A DNA stretch of 64,000 nt from Hydrogenothermus marinus (GCF_003688665.1 NZ_REFO01000010.1:310001-374000), one strand, 5' to 3'; numbered from the stretch's first letter, positions 1 through 8,506 are shown. Numbers and translations are program-made. Notes: generated by a model not told the origin, from the letters alone.

Positions 1-327
1 TAAGATTTTACCTTCTTCTTTTTCAAGTAGTTCTTTACCTTTTTTTATTTCAAAAATTTCTTCTATATATCCAGTTTTTATATACTCTGGAATTTTAGGA
101 AACTCAGTTAAAACTCTTCCTAAATTTTGTAAAGATTTTTTACCTATATTTAGCTTCCAATCTAAAGTTTTTTCAGGAAATGCAATATCTAAATTTTTTA
201 GTATAACCTTTTTTCTATATCCTAAATTCCAAAAGAGAGAGCCTATGCTCTCTCCTATTTTTAAATTTTTATCTCTTTCTAATTTAGAAACAATGCTAAA
301 AAATGATTTTGCCAAAAGATAAGACAT
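1..327 (-). CDS. lpxL: Lipid A biosynthesis acyltransferase (LpxL/HtrB family), N-terminal part
   Basis: Translating the reverse complement gives 109 residues open to the window edge, beginning MSYLLAKSFFSIVSK. The block NLDIAFPEK and the following KSLQNLGRVLTEF match the NLxxAFP and fxNxGrxxxE pattern at the start of lysophospholipid acyltransferases of the LpxL/HtrB family, which add a secondary acyl chain to Kdo2-lipid IVA at the inner membrane. The HX4D catalytic motif lies beyond the edge, so activity cannot be judged. The ATG overlaps the stop codon of the Nudix gene upstream, so the two are probably translationally coupled and this is the last visible gene of the elbB-hom-transporter-Nudix run. 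It implies a lipid A-containing outer membrane. LpxL versus LpxM/LpxP cannot be separated from this fragment. Confidence 0.82.
   Translation of the reverse strand, partial: MSYLLAKSFFSIVSKLERDKNLKIGESIGSLFWNLGYRKKVILKNLDIAFPEKTLDWKLNIGKKSLQNLGRVLTEFPKIPEYIKTGYIEEIFEIKKGKELLEKEEGKIL
235..254 (-). terminator. Terminator-like hairpin inside lpxL
   Basis: On the minus strand an 8-bp perfect stem (GAGAGAGC / GCTCTCTC) with a 4-nt ATAG loop is followed by TTTT, about 75 nt into the lpxL reading frame. It has the form of a weak intrinsic terminator but may be a coding coincidence. Confidence 0.3.
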
Positions 328-758
328 TATATTTTGCCGAGTGCTTTAAGCTCCTTTAAAGCTTTTTCAAAGATTTCTTTATCTGTTGGATAGCTTAATT
401 TTTTCTCTACTTCTTCCACAGGAACAAAAGCTACTTCATCTATTTCTTCTTTTTGAGGAACTAAATCCCCACCTTTATATTTCATAAGAAAATAATAAAC
501 AAATTTATGTATCCTTACTAATCCGCTACTATACCAATAATCAACTTCTCCAAGATATTTAATTATTTCTGCATCTGCTCCTGTCTCTTCTTTTACTTCT
601 CTTAAAGCAGCATTTTCTTTTGTTTCCCCTTTCTCAACATTTCCCTTAGGGAAACTCCACCTATTTTTTACTCTAATTAAAATAATTTCAAGTTTTCCTT
701 CTTCAGTTTCTCTAAAAACAATACCTCCTGCAGAAAATTCCCACTCTGTTTTATGCAT
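327..758 (-). CDS. Nudix hydrolase, probable diadenosine tetraphosphate (Ap4A) hydrolase
   Basis: This 143-residue protein is one Nudix fold. The complete Nudix box GX5EX7REVXEEXG is present at about residues 39-61 (GNVEKGE ... REVKEETGA), giving the Mg2+-binding glutamates. The segments FSAGGIVF, WSFPKGNVEKGE, YWYSSG and DKEIFEKALK resemble the Aquifex Ap4A hydrolase as I recall it, so cleavage of Ap4A to ATP and AMP, a damage-limiting reaction, is the likeliest role; RNA 5' pyrophosphohydrolase (RppH-like) activity is an alternative. GAGGTAAGTAA before the ATG is a good ribosome site. It follows the anion transporter by 9 bp and its stop overlaps the lpxL start. Confidence 0.88.
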   Translation of the reverse strand: MHKTEWEFSAGGIVFRETEEGKLEIILIRVKNRWSFPKGNVEKGETKENAALREVKEETGADAEIIKYLGEVDYWYSSGLVRIHKFVYYFLMKYKGGDLVPQKEEIDEVAFVPVEEVEKKLSYPTDKEIFEKALKELKALGKI

Positions 759-767
759 TTACTTACC

Positions 768-2267
768 TCACAAATGTATTATTACAAAAATTGTTAAAAT
801 GATGCTACCGATTATATTTAAAAAGAAACCTAATTTTACCATTTTTGAAATTTTTATCAACCCACTACCAAAAACAATTGCATTTGGTGGTGTTGCAATA
901 GGAAGCATAAAAGCAAAGCTGGAAGCAACTATAACTGCAATTACAGGAAAAAAAACATCTATATTTAATTGTTGTAAAGCACCAATTATTATTGGAACAA
1001 AAGTAATAGCAGTGGCAGTATTAGAGCTTATCTCTGTTAAGAAAATCATTGCTAAAATAATTACAAAAATAAATAAAATAGTCATATTTGAAGGTACTAA
1101 ACTTGCTATTTGTGTACCTATGTATTTTGCAAGGCCAGTTTGAATTATTATCTTACCAAGAGCAATTCCTCCTGCAAATAAAAGGACTGTATCCCAATCT
1201 ATCTGTTTTAAATCTTCGCTATTTAAAGTTGATTTTGAATTTTCTGTAGGTAGTAAAAAAAGTAGTATTGCTGCTAAGATAGCTACTATTCCTTCTGAAA
1301 AATGAGATTTTAAAAATAAATACGCTGTTTTATTTCCAACTAAATTTGCTATACCAGGTAAAAGCCAAAAAACTACAGCAAAAGAGAAAGCTAAAATTGT
1401 ATTCTTTTCTCCTTTAGATAAAGGTTTTAATTTATTTTTTTCAGATGATATTATCTGTTTTACTTGATGAAAATCAAATTTAAAATTTTTTATATTAAAT
1501 TTCATATATAAAAGTAAAACTATGTACATTGAAATAGATATAGGTGAAACTATCAAAAACCATTGTAGAAAATCTACATTATATCCGGTTTCTTCTAAAA
1601 AACCTACTCCAACAAGGTTAGTAGGAGTTCCTATAAGTGTAGCAGTACCTCCTATGGACGCAGTATAAGCTATAGATATAAGTAAAAAAATTCCAAAAGC
1701 TTTAGAATTTTTAATTTTATTATGAGAAAAAAGAGTAATTATCCCAAGGGCAAGTGGTAAAAGCATAGCAGTTGTAGCAGTATTACTTATCCACATAGAT
1801 AAGAAAAAGGAAATTAAAGTGAATGCAAAAAGTATAGATAAGAAAAAGGAAATTAAAGTGAATGCAAAAAGTATCCTAAATGGTGATTTTAAAAATATAT
1901 CTTTTGATAATAAATTTAAAGCAATTCTTTCATCTAAACCATATTTAGTCATAGCTTGAGCTATTAAAAAGCTACCTATGAAAAGTAAAATTACAGGATG
2001 TCCCATACTTAAAAAAGCTTTTTTAGCAGAAACTATTCCAAAAACAACAGCTAAAGAAACTCCTAAAAAAGCAGTAATTCCAAGAGGTAAAACCTCAAGT
2101 AGCCAAAATACAATACAAAAAACCATTATAGAAAGAATTATTTTTGCATCAGATTTAATGGAAAGTGGCAAAATATAAGTTAAAACTGCCAAAGTTGGTG
2201 CTAAAAATAGACCTATCTTTTTTTTCTTATTTTCTAAATCCTCTACCAACATTTCATCTTTCTTCAT
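768..2267 (-). CDS. DASS/SLC13-family Na+-coupled anion (dicarboxylate or sulfate) transporter
   Basis: A highly hydrophobic protein of about 499 residues with more than ten membrane segments. It carries both Ser-Asn-Thr signatures of divalent anion:Na+ symporters, SNTATTAMLLP in the first half and SSNTATAITFVP in the second, which bind Na+ and substrate in this inverted-repeat fold. Substrate (C4-dicarboxylate, sulfate, phosphate) cannot be read from sequence. The start is uncertain: TTG 2273, ATG 2267 and ATG 2252 are in frame; ATG 2252 follows the hom stop (TGA) by one base and has an AAGAAAGA ribosome site, while ATG 2267 overlaps hom. Odd: thirteen residues (ILFAFTLISFFLS) are exactly repeated in tandem just before the first SNT motif because of a 39-bp DNA duplication, which lengthens one membrane helix. 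Confidence 0.88.
   Translation of the reverse strand: MKKDEMLVEDLENKKKKIGLFLAPTLAVLTYILPLSIKSDAKIILSIMVFCIVFWLLEVLPLGITAFLGVSLAVVFGIVSAKKAFLSMGHPVILLFIGSFLIAQAMTKYGLDERIALNLLSKDIFLKSPFRILFAFTLISFFLSILFAFTLISFFLSMWISNTATTAMLLPLALGIITLFSHNKIKNSKAFGIFLLISIAYTASIGGTATLIGTPTNLVGVGFLEETGYNVDFLQWFLIVSPISISMYIVLLLYMKFNIKNFKFDFHQVKQIISSEKNKLKPLSKGEKNTILAFSFAVVFWLLPGIANLVGNKTAYLFLKSHFSEGIVAILAAILLFLLPTENSKSTLNSEDLKQIDWDTVLLFAGGIALGKIIIQTGLAKYIGTQIASLVPSNMTILFIFVIILAMIFLTEISSNTATAITFVPIIIGALQQLNIDVFFPVIAVIVASSFAFMLPIATPPNAIVFGSGLIKISKMVKLGFFLNIIGSIILTIFVIIHL
1795..1872. repeat. 39-bp perfect tandem duplication in the DASS transporter gene
   Basis: Positions 1795-1833 and 1834-1872 are identical, unit length 39 nt, so the frame is kept and 13 residues are doubled. 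The repeat has no divergence, which indicates a recent event or an assembly error. Confidence 0.93.
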
Positions 2268-3579
2268 GCTCAATTCTTATTAATACAGTTTTTTCATATG
2301 TAAATTTATTATCTTCTATTTCTTTTACTGCTTTTTGCAAATTATTTTCTGATGCAGTGTGAGTAAGAATTACTAAAGGAACTAATTTATCATTTTCAGT
2401 TTGTGTATATCTTAAAACTGTTTCTTTTTGTAAAACAGCAGCAATACTTATATTATATTTAGCAAAAACATTTGCAATTTTTGCAAGTATTCCTGTAATA
2501 TCTGGAACAGTAAACCTTAGATAATATCTTGTATAAAAATCAGAAACTTTTTTTAGGTTTATATCTTTATGTTTCCAATTCATAGAAGTTATTTCTATCT
2601 CTCTTCCTATACCTAAGGATATACTTTTTGCAATATCAACAATATCACTTACTACTGCACTTGCAGTTGGAAGACTTCCAGCCCCTTTTCCATAAAACAT
2701 AGTTTCTCCAACACTATCACCTTCAACCATAACTGCATTAAAAACTCCTTCTACTTTTGCTAAAGGATGGTCTGAAGGTAAAAAGGTAGGATGTACTCTT
2801 ACTTCTGCTTCACCATTTTGATTTTTAGCAATTGCAAGAAGTTTTAATGTATATCCAAGTTCCTTAGCAAGCTCAACATCTAATAGATTTATATTTTCTA
2901 TACCTTCTATATGAATTTTTGAAAAGTTTAAAAATCCTCCAAAAGAAAGAGATGCAAGTATAGCTATTTTATGGCCTGCATCTACTCCGTTTATATCAAG
3001 AGTTGGATCTGCTTCTGCATATCCAAGTTCTTTTGCTTCTTCAAGGGCAGTTTGGAAATCTTTTCCTTCTTTAAACATAGAAGTTAGAATATAATTTGTT
3101 GTTCCATTTAAAATTCCATAAATCTTTTCTATATTATTTGCTACAAGTCCTTCCCTTAAAGCCCTAATTATAGGTATTCCACCTGCTACTGCTGCTTCAA
3201 AACCTATTCTTATATTTTTTTCTTCTGCTTTTAAAAATATATCTTTTCCTTTTTCTGCAAGAAGTGCTTTATTTGCAGTAACAATATGTTTTCCTTTTTC
3301 TATAGCTTTTGTTAAAAGCTCATATGGAAAATCTATACCACCAGTAAGCTCAACAATTATTTTTATATCTTCATCTTCAAGAAGTTCTTCTAAACTTTTA
3401 GCTTTCTGATCTTCTTTTAAAGAAAAAGGAAATTCTTTATTCCAGTTTCTCGTAAATACTTTTTTTAGATTTATTTCAACTCCAGATTTATCTTTTATCA
3501 GCTCTTTTTTTTCTTCTAATATTTTTGCAGTTCCATTTCCTACAACGCCATAACCAACTATACCAATATCTATTTTCAA
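2254..3579 (-). CDS. hom: Homoserine dehydrogenase
   Basis: 441 residues catalysing NAD(P)H-dependent reduction of aspartate semialdehyde to homoserine, the branch point to threonine and methionine. Domains in order: Rossmann nucleotide site GYGVVGNGTAKIL near the N-terminus; catalytic domain with KGKHIVTANKALLAEKG, GILNGTTNYIL and GYAEADPTLDINGVDAGHK, all homoserine dehydrogenase signatures; and a C-terminal ACT domain from about residue 350 (LRFTVPDITGILAKIANVF), which usually allows threonine feedback control. There is no fused aspartokinase. The start is TTG, chosen because AGGAGGAGATA lies 5-6 nt upstream. It follows elbB by 16 bp and overlaps the transporter, so it belongs to one operon. 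Confidence 0.95.
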   Translation of the reverse strand: MKIDIGIVGYGVVGNGTAKILEEKKELIKDKSGVEINLKKVFTRNWNKEFPFSLKEDQKAKSLEELLEDEDIKIIVELTGGIDFPYELLTKAIEKGKHIVTANKALLAEKGKDIFLKAEEKNIRIGFEAAVAGGIPIIRALREGLVANNIEKIYGILNGTTNYILTSMFKEGKDFQTALEEAKELGYAEADPTLDINGVDAGHKIAILASLSFGGFLNFSKIHIEGIENINLLDVELAKELGYTLKLLAIAKNQNGEAEVRVHPTFLPSDHPLAKVEGVFNAVMVEGDSVGETMFYGKGAGSLPTASAVVSDIVDIAKSISLGIGREIEITSMNWKHKDINLKKVSDFYTRYYLRFTVPDITGILAKIANVFAKYNISIAAVLQKETVLRYTQTENDKLVPLVILTHTASENNLQKAVKEIEDNKFTYEKTVLIRIEHEER

Positions 3580-3595
3580 TATCTCCTCCTAAAAA

Positions 3596-4252
3596 TTAAC
3601 TTTTTGCAAGTCTTAAAACTTCATTTACAAGTTTTTCTATACCTTCTGCTACATCTTTAATAGTTTTTCCTTCCATATATGCAGGAGTAGAAACTATTTT
3701 ATTTTCCTCATCTACAAGAGCTTCAGATACTGGACATACTAAATGTTGTTGTCCCATAGCCTCTATAGCTTTTGCTACTTCTTCATCAGTTCCAATAGTT
3801 AATTTAACTTTTGCTTCTTTTAATGCTGCTGCAACAATTACAGGAGATATACAAACTGCTCCTATTGGTTTTTTCTTTTCAAACATTTCTACTAAAAGTC
3901 TTTTTACTTCAGGTATTACATCTGCATCTGCACCTTTTTCTAAAAAGTTTGAAAAGTTTTTAGCTACTCCATATCCACCAGGCATTATTAAAGCATCTAT
4001 ATCATCAGCAGAAACTTCATTTATATCTTTTATATTTCCTCTTGCAATTCTTGCTGCTTCAACAAGAACATTTCTTGTTTCATTAGTTTTTTCACCTGTT
4101 AAATGATTAATTACTTCTTTTTGAGGAATATTAGGAGCCATACATACAATTTCAACACCTGCTTTATCTAAAAAATATAAAGTTAAAGTCGCTTCATGAA
4201 TTTCTGCACCATCAAAAACACCACAACCAGAAAGCAATACACCTACTTTCAT
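3596..4252 (-). CDS. elbB: ElbB-like DJ-1/PfpI superfamily protein (glyoxalase-like)
   Basis: 218 residues of the class I glutamine amidotransferase-like/DJ-1 fold. MKVGVLLSGCGVFDGAEIHE at the N-terminus, ALIMPGGYGVAKNFSNF, and the nucleophile-elbow region GAVCISPV are typical of ElbB (isoprenoid biosynthesis protein with amidotransferase-like domain). E. coli ElbB has weak glyoxalase activity; the physiological substrate is unsettled. I place the start at the second ATG, because GGAGGTTTTGAAA precedes it and the first in-frame ATG (4267) is part of this ribosome site. It is the first gene of the minus-strand run that continues into hom, divergent from atpC across a 77-bp gap. Confidence 0.85.
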   Translation of the reverse strand: MKVGVLLSGCGVFDGAEIHEATLTLYFLDKAGVEIVCMAPNIPQKEVINHLTGEKTNETRNVLVEAARIARGNIKDINEVSADDIDALIMPGGYGVAKNFSNFLEKGADADVIPEVKRLLVEMFEKKKPIGAVCISPVIVAAALKEAKVKLTIGTDEEVAKAIEAMGQQHLVCPVSEALVDEENKIVSTPAYMEGKTIKDVAEGIEKLVNEVLRLAKS

Positions 4253-4329
4253 TTTCAAAACCTCCATCTTTAAAATATATATAAATTATTGTAAACTAAT
4301 TTACTAAAATGTTGAAATGGAGGCAAGAT

Positions 4330-4746
4330 ATGTATAAACTTGAGATAGTTACCCCTGAAGGTATTGTTTACAGTGGTGAAGCTTATCAAACAGTAGTCAA
4401 TACTGCAGATGGAGAAATAGGAATATTAGAAAATCATATGCTACTTTTAACAAATGTTATCCCTGGGAAGATAAGAATTGAAAAAGAAGGTGAAGAACCA
4501 ATAGAATATGCATCTACTTATGGAGTGATAGATGTAGCGGGAGATAAAGTAATTATACTTGCAGAAGAAATTTATGAAATAGATAAGATAGATGGAGTAA
4601 AAGAAACACAACTTTTAGAAGAAGCAGAAGCAAAATTAGAATCTGAAGAACTTTCTGAAGAAGAAAGAGAAAGATATGAAAAGCAAAAATTTAGAGCAGA
4701 AACACTTCTTAGAATTTTAGAAGAATCAAAACAAAAAGTTGGATAA
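4330..4746 (+). CDS. atpC: F0F1 ATP synthase epsilon subunit
   Basis: 138 residues: N-terminal beta-sandwich (MYKLEIVTPEGIVYSGEA ... GEIGILENH ... GVIDVAGDKVIILAE) followed by a two-helix C-terminal hairpin (about residues 85-138), the standard epsilon layout. Epsilon forms part of the rotor stalk and can inhibit ATP hydrolysis. The start is ATG 4330, seven bases after GGAGG; the earlier in-frame ATG at 4309 lies upstream of that site. The other ATP synthase genes are absent here, so atpC is detached from the rest of its complex. The stop overlaps the TTG start of the methyltransferase by 8 bp. Confidence 0.95.
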   Translation: MYKLEIVTPEGIVYSGEAYQTVVNTADGEIGILENHMLLLTNVIPGKIRIEKEGEEPIEYASTYGVIDVAGDKVIILAEEIYEIDKIDGVKETQLLEEAEAKLESEELSEEERERYEKQKFRAETLLRILEESKQKVG

Positions 4747-5461
4747 AAATAAACCTTCCCCTTTTATCAGGGGGAAGATTTTCCTTTATCAATCAGAAAA
4801 AGGTTATCGTTTTAATTTAGATTCAGTTTTACTTGCATCGTTTCCAAAATTTCAAAAAAAAGGAAAGTTAATAGATTTAGGCACAGGTAATGGAATTTTA
4901 ATTTTACTTCTTTCTTTAAAATATAAAAATTTAGACTTTTATGCTATAGAAGTTCAAGAAGAATTTTATAATTTAGCAAAAGTAAATTTTAAACTAAATA
5001 ATGTAAATGTAAACTTATTCAAAGAAGATATTAAAAATATAAAAAAAATATTTAAACCTAATAGTTTTGATTATGTAATAACAAATCCACCATATTTTAA
5101 AGAATATAAAACAGAAAATTTACAGCTTAAAATAGCAAGGAGTGAATATTTAGCAACTATTGAAGATTTTATAAAAGCAGGAAAATATCTTTTAAAAGAT
5201 AAAGGTAAATTTTATATGGTTTCACCTGTTAGTAGATTTTCAGAAATTATTCTTTATTTAAAAGAAAACAAATTACAACCAAAAAGATATAGATTTATAT
5301 ATCCTTCAGTAAACGAGAATGCAACTCATTTCTTATTGGAAGCCCATAAAAATGCAAAAGAAGGTGGAGAGATTATAGAAAAACCTTTAATTGTGTATGA
5401 AAATCCGAAAGATAAAATTTATACAGAAGAAGTTAAATTTATTTTAGAAGAGTTTATTTGA
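4739..5461 (+). CDS. TrmN6/YfiC-type tRNA1(Val) (adenine37-N6)-methyltransferase
   Basis: 240-residue SAM-dependent methyltransferase. Motif I reads DLGTGNGILILLLS (about residues 45-58), an acidic residue ends strand 2 (YAIEVQEE), and motif IV is NPPYFK (about 116-121), the N-P-P-Y signature of N6-adenine or glutamine methyltransferases. The N-terminal block IFLYQSEKGYRFNLDSVLLASF matches YfiC/TrmN6, where the enzyme methylates A37 of tRNA-Val; HemK-like activity is the alternative. The start is TTG inside the last codons of atpC (GTTGGATAA), with no later ATG before motif I, suggesting translational coupling. Confidence 0.8.
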   Translation: MDKNKPSPFIRGKIFLYQSEKGYRFNLDSVLLASFPKFQKKGKLIDLGTGNGILILLLSLKYKNLDFYAIEVQEEFYNLAKVNFKLNNVNVNLFKEDIKNIKKIFKPNSFDYVITNPPYFKEYKTENLQLKIARSEYLATIEDFIKAGKYLLKDKGKFYMVSPVSRFSEIILYLKENKLQPKRYRFIYPSVNENATHFLLEAHKNAKEGGEIIEKPLIVYENPKDKIYTEEVKFILEEFI

Positions 5462-5629
5462 AAATTTATGAAAATACTTATATGTACAAATTCATTAGAT
5501 TTAAGGAAATTATGCATGCTATAGCTTATAGATGGAAATATATGGATATTTTGAAATTTGATGTGGTTAATTTGGAAAAGGCTATATGTTAAGGTTAAAA
5601 ATAAAGGTTAGTAAGTACTTTAAAATTTT
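5462..5629. other. Non-coding stretch before the pilin gene
   Basis: I see only short reading frames (an 18-codon frame at 5468 and a 36-codon frame at 5480) without ribosome sites or recognisable products. It may be untranslated spacer or gene remnant. Confidence 0.4.
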
Positions 5630-5658
5630 TTGACAAATCCGATAATAAAAAGTATATT
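5630..5658 (+). promoter_or_regulatory. Strong sigma70-type promoter of the pilin-like gene
   Basis: TTGACA at 5630-5635 and TATATT at 5653-5658 are separated by exactly 17 bases, a near-consensus housekeeping promoter. A GGGAGG ribosome site follows at 5681-5686 ahead of the ATG at 5693. Confidence 0.78.
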
Positions 5659-5692
5659 TTATTGTTACAAAATATTTTTTGGGAGGTAAAAC

Positions 5693-6313
5693 ATGAAAAA
5701 CCAAAAAGGGTTTACATTAGTAGAGCTGGCTATTGTTCTTGTAATTATTGGTATTATTCTTGGAGCTGTTCTTAAAGGTAAAGATTTAATTAATAATGCT
5801 AAAGCTAAGAGGTTATTAAATGACTTGAAAGGATTTGAAGTTTTAGCTCTAACTTTTTATGACAGATATGGAAGATTACCTGGTGATGGAGATTTTAATG
5901 GTTTAATTGATGGAAATAATTTAAACTGGTCTCTACAAGCAAATTATGATGATAATCCTTCAAATACGTTTTTAACAGCTGCAAATGGTGACCCAGATGC
6001 ACCTTTAGCAGAACTTCAAGCAGCCAGATTATTATCTCCTGATACTCCGCATAGGATTTTAGCAAGACATGTTTTTAATGGTGGATTTTTTTATCTACAT
6101 ACTACTATAAATGGAGAAAACAAAAATGCAATTCTTGTTGAGCATGTACCATGTTATGCTGCCAAAATAATAGATACGGCAATTGATGGAACAGTTGAAG
6201 CTACAAAAGGTAGTATTATAGAAACAACAGGTGGTGCTATAAATACTTCTACTTCGGGATGGACATGTGCAAATGAAGATGATTTAGTTGAATTCATATA
6301 CTTATTAGATTAG
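5693..6313 (+). CDS. Type IV pilin-like protein (prepilin with GFTLVE leader)
   Basis: 206 residues. The leader MKNQKG is followed by FTLVELAIVLVIIGIILGAVLKG, a canonical class III signal: prepilin peptidase should cut between Gly6 and Phe7, and Glu5 of the mature protein is kept. The rest is a hydrophilic head with Cys pairs near the C-terminus (VPCYAAK and WTCANE) that may form a disulfide. GRLPGDGDFNG resembles pseudopilin-type heads in which an acidic loop may bind calcium; that is inference. It is monocistronic, between a strong promoter and a terminator. Major pilin, minor pilin and competence pseudopilin cannot be distinguished; no other pilus genes are nearby. Confidence 0.85.
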   Translation: MKNQKGFTLVELAIVLVIIGIILGAVLKGKDLINNAKAKRLLNDLKGFEVLALTFYDRYGRLPGDGDFNGLIDGNNLNWSLQANYDDNPSNTFLTAANGDPDAPLAELQAARLLSPDTPHRILARHVFNGGFFYLHTTINGENKNAILVEHVPCYAAKIIDTAIDGTVEATKGSIIETTGGAINTSTSGWTCANEDDLVEFIYLLD

Positions 6314-6331
6314 CGTTATATCTTATCTTAG

Positions 6332-6359
6332 AAGGGGGAAATCCCCTTTTCTTTTTTTT
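6332..6359 (+). terminator. Rho-independent terminator of the pilin-like gene
   Basis: Stem AAGGGG/CCCCTT (6332-6337 with 6343-6348), 5-nt loop, then TTCTTTTTTT. Confidence 0.8.
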
Positions 6360-6372
6360 ATAGAAAATATAC

Positions 6373-7122
6373 ATGAAAATTTCTCTTGTCTTATCCGGTG
6401 GTGCTGTTAGAGGGTTAGCACATATTGGAGTTTTAAAAGCTTTAGAAGAAGAAAATATAGAAATAGAAGCAATATCTGGTGTTAGTGCAGGAGCTATAAT
6501 AGGTTCTTTATATGCATCAGGATATAAAGCTAATCAGCTAGAAGAAATTGCATTAAAAGAAAATTTTTTAAAATGGTTTAAACCTTCAAAAACTTTTAAA
6601 TCTTTATTTTCCTTAGAAAATTTAGAGAGATTTCTAAAAAATCATATAAAAGAAGAAAAAATAGAAAATCTTCCTACTAAGCTTTTTGTTACAACAACAG
6701 ATTTAAATTATGGTAAATTCAGGATTTGGGAAAAAGGGAATTTATATAAAATAGTAAGAGCTTCTTCTTCAATACCTTTCTTTTTTGAACCTGTAGAAAT
6801 AGATGGCAGACAACATGTTGATGGTGGTGTGACAAATAATCTTCCTGTAGAACCTTTTATAGGTAGAGCAGATTTTATTATTGCTGTAGATGTAAACCCT
6901 ATAGAAAAGTCTGAGAATTTAAATAATATCTTTTCTATAACTTTAAGAAGTTTCAATATTTCTATTAGTGCTTATATAGAATTTAGAAAAAAATATGCAG
7001 ATATATTTTTACAGCCAAAAAAACTTTCTGAAATTGGCCTTTTTGATATAAGAAAAAGAAAGGAGCCTATAGAAATAGGCTACCTTGAAATGAAAAAGGT
7101 AATAAAAGCTATTATTCATTAA
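6373..7122 (+). CDS. Patatin-like phospholipase (RssA/NTE family)
   Basis: 249 residues with the full catalytic set of patatin acyl hydrolases: oxyanion loop SGGAVRGLAHIG (about residues 8-19), nucleophile elbow GVSAG (G-X-S-X-G, about 36-40) and the catalytic Asp in HVDGGVTNN (about 154). The Ser-Asp dyad should hydrolyse ester bonds of phospholipids or lysophospholipids. No signal peptide, so a cytoplasmic or membrane-associated enzyme is expected. There is no clear ribosome site before the ATG. The 3' end overlaps the converging protease gene by 11 bp. Confidence 0.9.
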   Translation: MKISLVLSGGAVRGLAHIGVLKALEEENIEIEAISGVSAGAIIGSLYASGYKANQLEEIALKENFLKWFKPSKTFKSLFSLENLERFLKNHIKEEKIENLPTKLFVTTTDLNYGKFRIWEKGNLYKIVRASSSIPFFFEPVEIDGRQHVDGGVTNNLPVEPFIGRADFIIAVDVNPIEKSENLNNIFSITLRSFNISISAYIEFRKKYADIFLQPKKLSEIGLFDIRKRKEPIEIGYLEMKKVIKAIIH

Positions 7123-8506
7123 TAATTGGTAATGTAGTATAAAATATTGAAGAACCTCTTCTAACTTTTAAAAGTACATCTGAAGCTTTTCTTTTCTCAG
7201 CTTTAACAATTAATTTCCAAAAGTCAGATACTGTTTTTACAGGTTTTTGATTTACAGAAATTATAATATCTCCACTTCTAAGACCTGCTTCATCTGCTAC
7301 AGAACCGTATTTTACTCCATATACTAAAACACCATAAGGAACTTTAGGGAGTTGATATTTTTCTCTAATTGCAGGAGATAAGTCTATAACTTTAAGACCA
7401 TATTTTTCTTCTAATTTCTCATAATCTCCAATATATTCATCTTCCCAAGAACCTAATATAGCTTTTACCGTTATTTTCTTTCCATCTCTATAAACTGTAA
7501 TATCTACTTTTGCCCCAGGACCTGCTCTCATTATATATTTTTGTAAATCATTAGGAGTTTTTACTTTATGTCCATTAACTGCAACTATTACATCTCCACT
7601 TTTTAATCCAGCTTTTTCAGCAGGGCTACCTTTTTGAACTTGTGTAATTATAACTCCATAATCTAACCCAAAATGTTTAGCAAGTTCAGGTGTTAAAGGT
7701 TGTATTACAACTCCAAGCTTTCCTCTTTTAACTTTTCCATATTTTAATATTTGATCCATAACCCATTTTGCTTGATTTATTGGAACAGCAAATCCAAGAC
7801 CTTGAGCCCCTGCAATAATTGCTGTGTTCATACCAACTACTTCACCTTTTACATTTATAAGTGGACCTCCAGAATTCCCTGGGTTTATAGCAGCATCTGT
7901 TTGGATAAAACCTTCTCCAGGATGTCCTTCTATTTCTCTATTTAATGCTGAAATAATTCCTTGAGTTACTGTATATTTAAATCCTAATGGACTACCTATA
8001 GCAAAAACAGTCATTCCAGGTTTTAGTTTATCTGAATTTCCAAGTTTCAAAGTATGTTTTTCTGCAAACTTTTCTATTCCTTCTTTAAATTTTACTGAAA
8101 CAACCGCAACATCACTTAGTTTATCTGTACCTACTATTTTCCCATTAAGAACTTTTCTATTTTTAAATTGAACTTTTATATTTGTTGCATTTTCTACAAC
8201 ATGGTTATTTGTTAGTATATATACTAATTTTTTATCTTTATCTACTTTTACTATAAACCCAGAGCCAAGACCTTCTATTCTTTGAGTAAAATTTCTATTT
8301 CCAGGAAATCCAAAAAAGTCTGAAAATGGTGTACCTGCAAAAGGATTAGGAACTTTAACTTCTTTAACTGTAAATATAGTTACAACTCCCGGTGAAACAG
8401 ATTGAACAATACTGACCCTTTCTTTTTCAATTTGCTCTAACAAAGAAGCAAAAGATAAATTAATCAGCATTAAAGCTAAAAAAACAGGATAAAAATATCT
8501 TTTCAT
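7112..8506 (-). CDS. degP: Periplasmic serine protease/chaperone of the DegP/HtrA (Do) family
   Basis: 464 residues: signal peptide MKRYFYPVFLALMLINLSFA; trypsin-like domain with catalytic triad His (TNNHVVENA), Asp (KLSDVAVV) and Ser (NPGNSGGPL); then two PDZ domains, the first near GLDYGVIITQVQKGSPAEKAG and the second near YGVLVYGVKYGSVADEAG. This is the DegP/DegQ/MucD layout, which degrades misfolded envelope proteins. The start is ATG 8506, with GGAGG five bases upstream; the TTG at 8518 would lie upstream of that ribosome site. An intergenic stretch of about 220 bp separates it from the divergent cytochrome peroxidase gene. Confidence 0.95.
   Translation of the reverse strand: MKRYFYPVFLALMLINLSFASLLEQIEKERVSIVQSVSPGVVTIFTVKEVKVPNPFAGTPFSDFFGFPGNRNFTQRIEGLGSGFIVKVDKDKKLVYILTNNHVVENATNIKVQFKNRKVLNGKIVGTDKLSDVAVVSVKFKEGIEKFAEKHTLKLGNSDKLKPGMTVFAIGSPLGFKYTVTQGIISALNREIEGHPGEGFIQTDAAINPGNSGGPLINVKGEVVGMNTAIIAGAQGLGFAVPINQAKWVMDQILKYGKVKRGKLGVVIQPLTPELAKHFGLDYGVIITQVQKGSPAEKAGLKSGDVIVAVNGHKVKTPNDLQKYIMRAGPGAKVDITVYRDGKKITVKAILGSWEDEYIGDYEKLEEKYGLKVIDLSPAIREKYQLPKVPYGVLVYGVKYGSVADEAGLRSGDIIISVNQKPVKTVSDFWKLIVKAEKRKASDVLLKVRRGSSIFYTTLPIINE

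Noticed and set aside
4739-5461. HemK/PrmC release-factor methyltransferase
   Set aside because: It has NPPY, but the N-terminal helical domain of PrmC is missing and the GYRFNLDSVLLA block is that of TrmN6/YfiC.
5468-5590. Short frames (18 and 36 codons) between the methyltransferase and the pilin promoter
   Set aside because: No ribosome site and no recognisable sequence; MKILICTNSL looks slightly like a glycosyltransferase start but stops after 18 codons.
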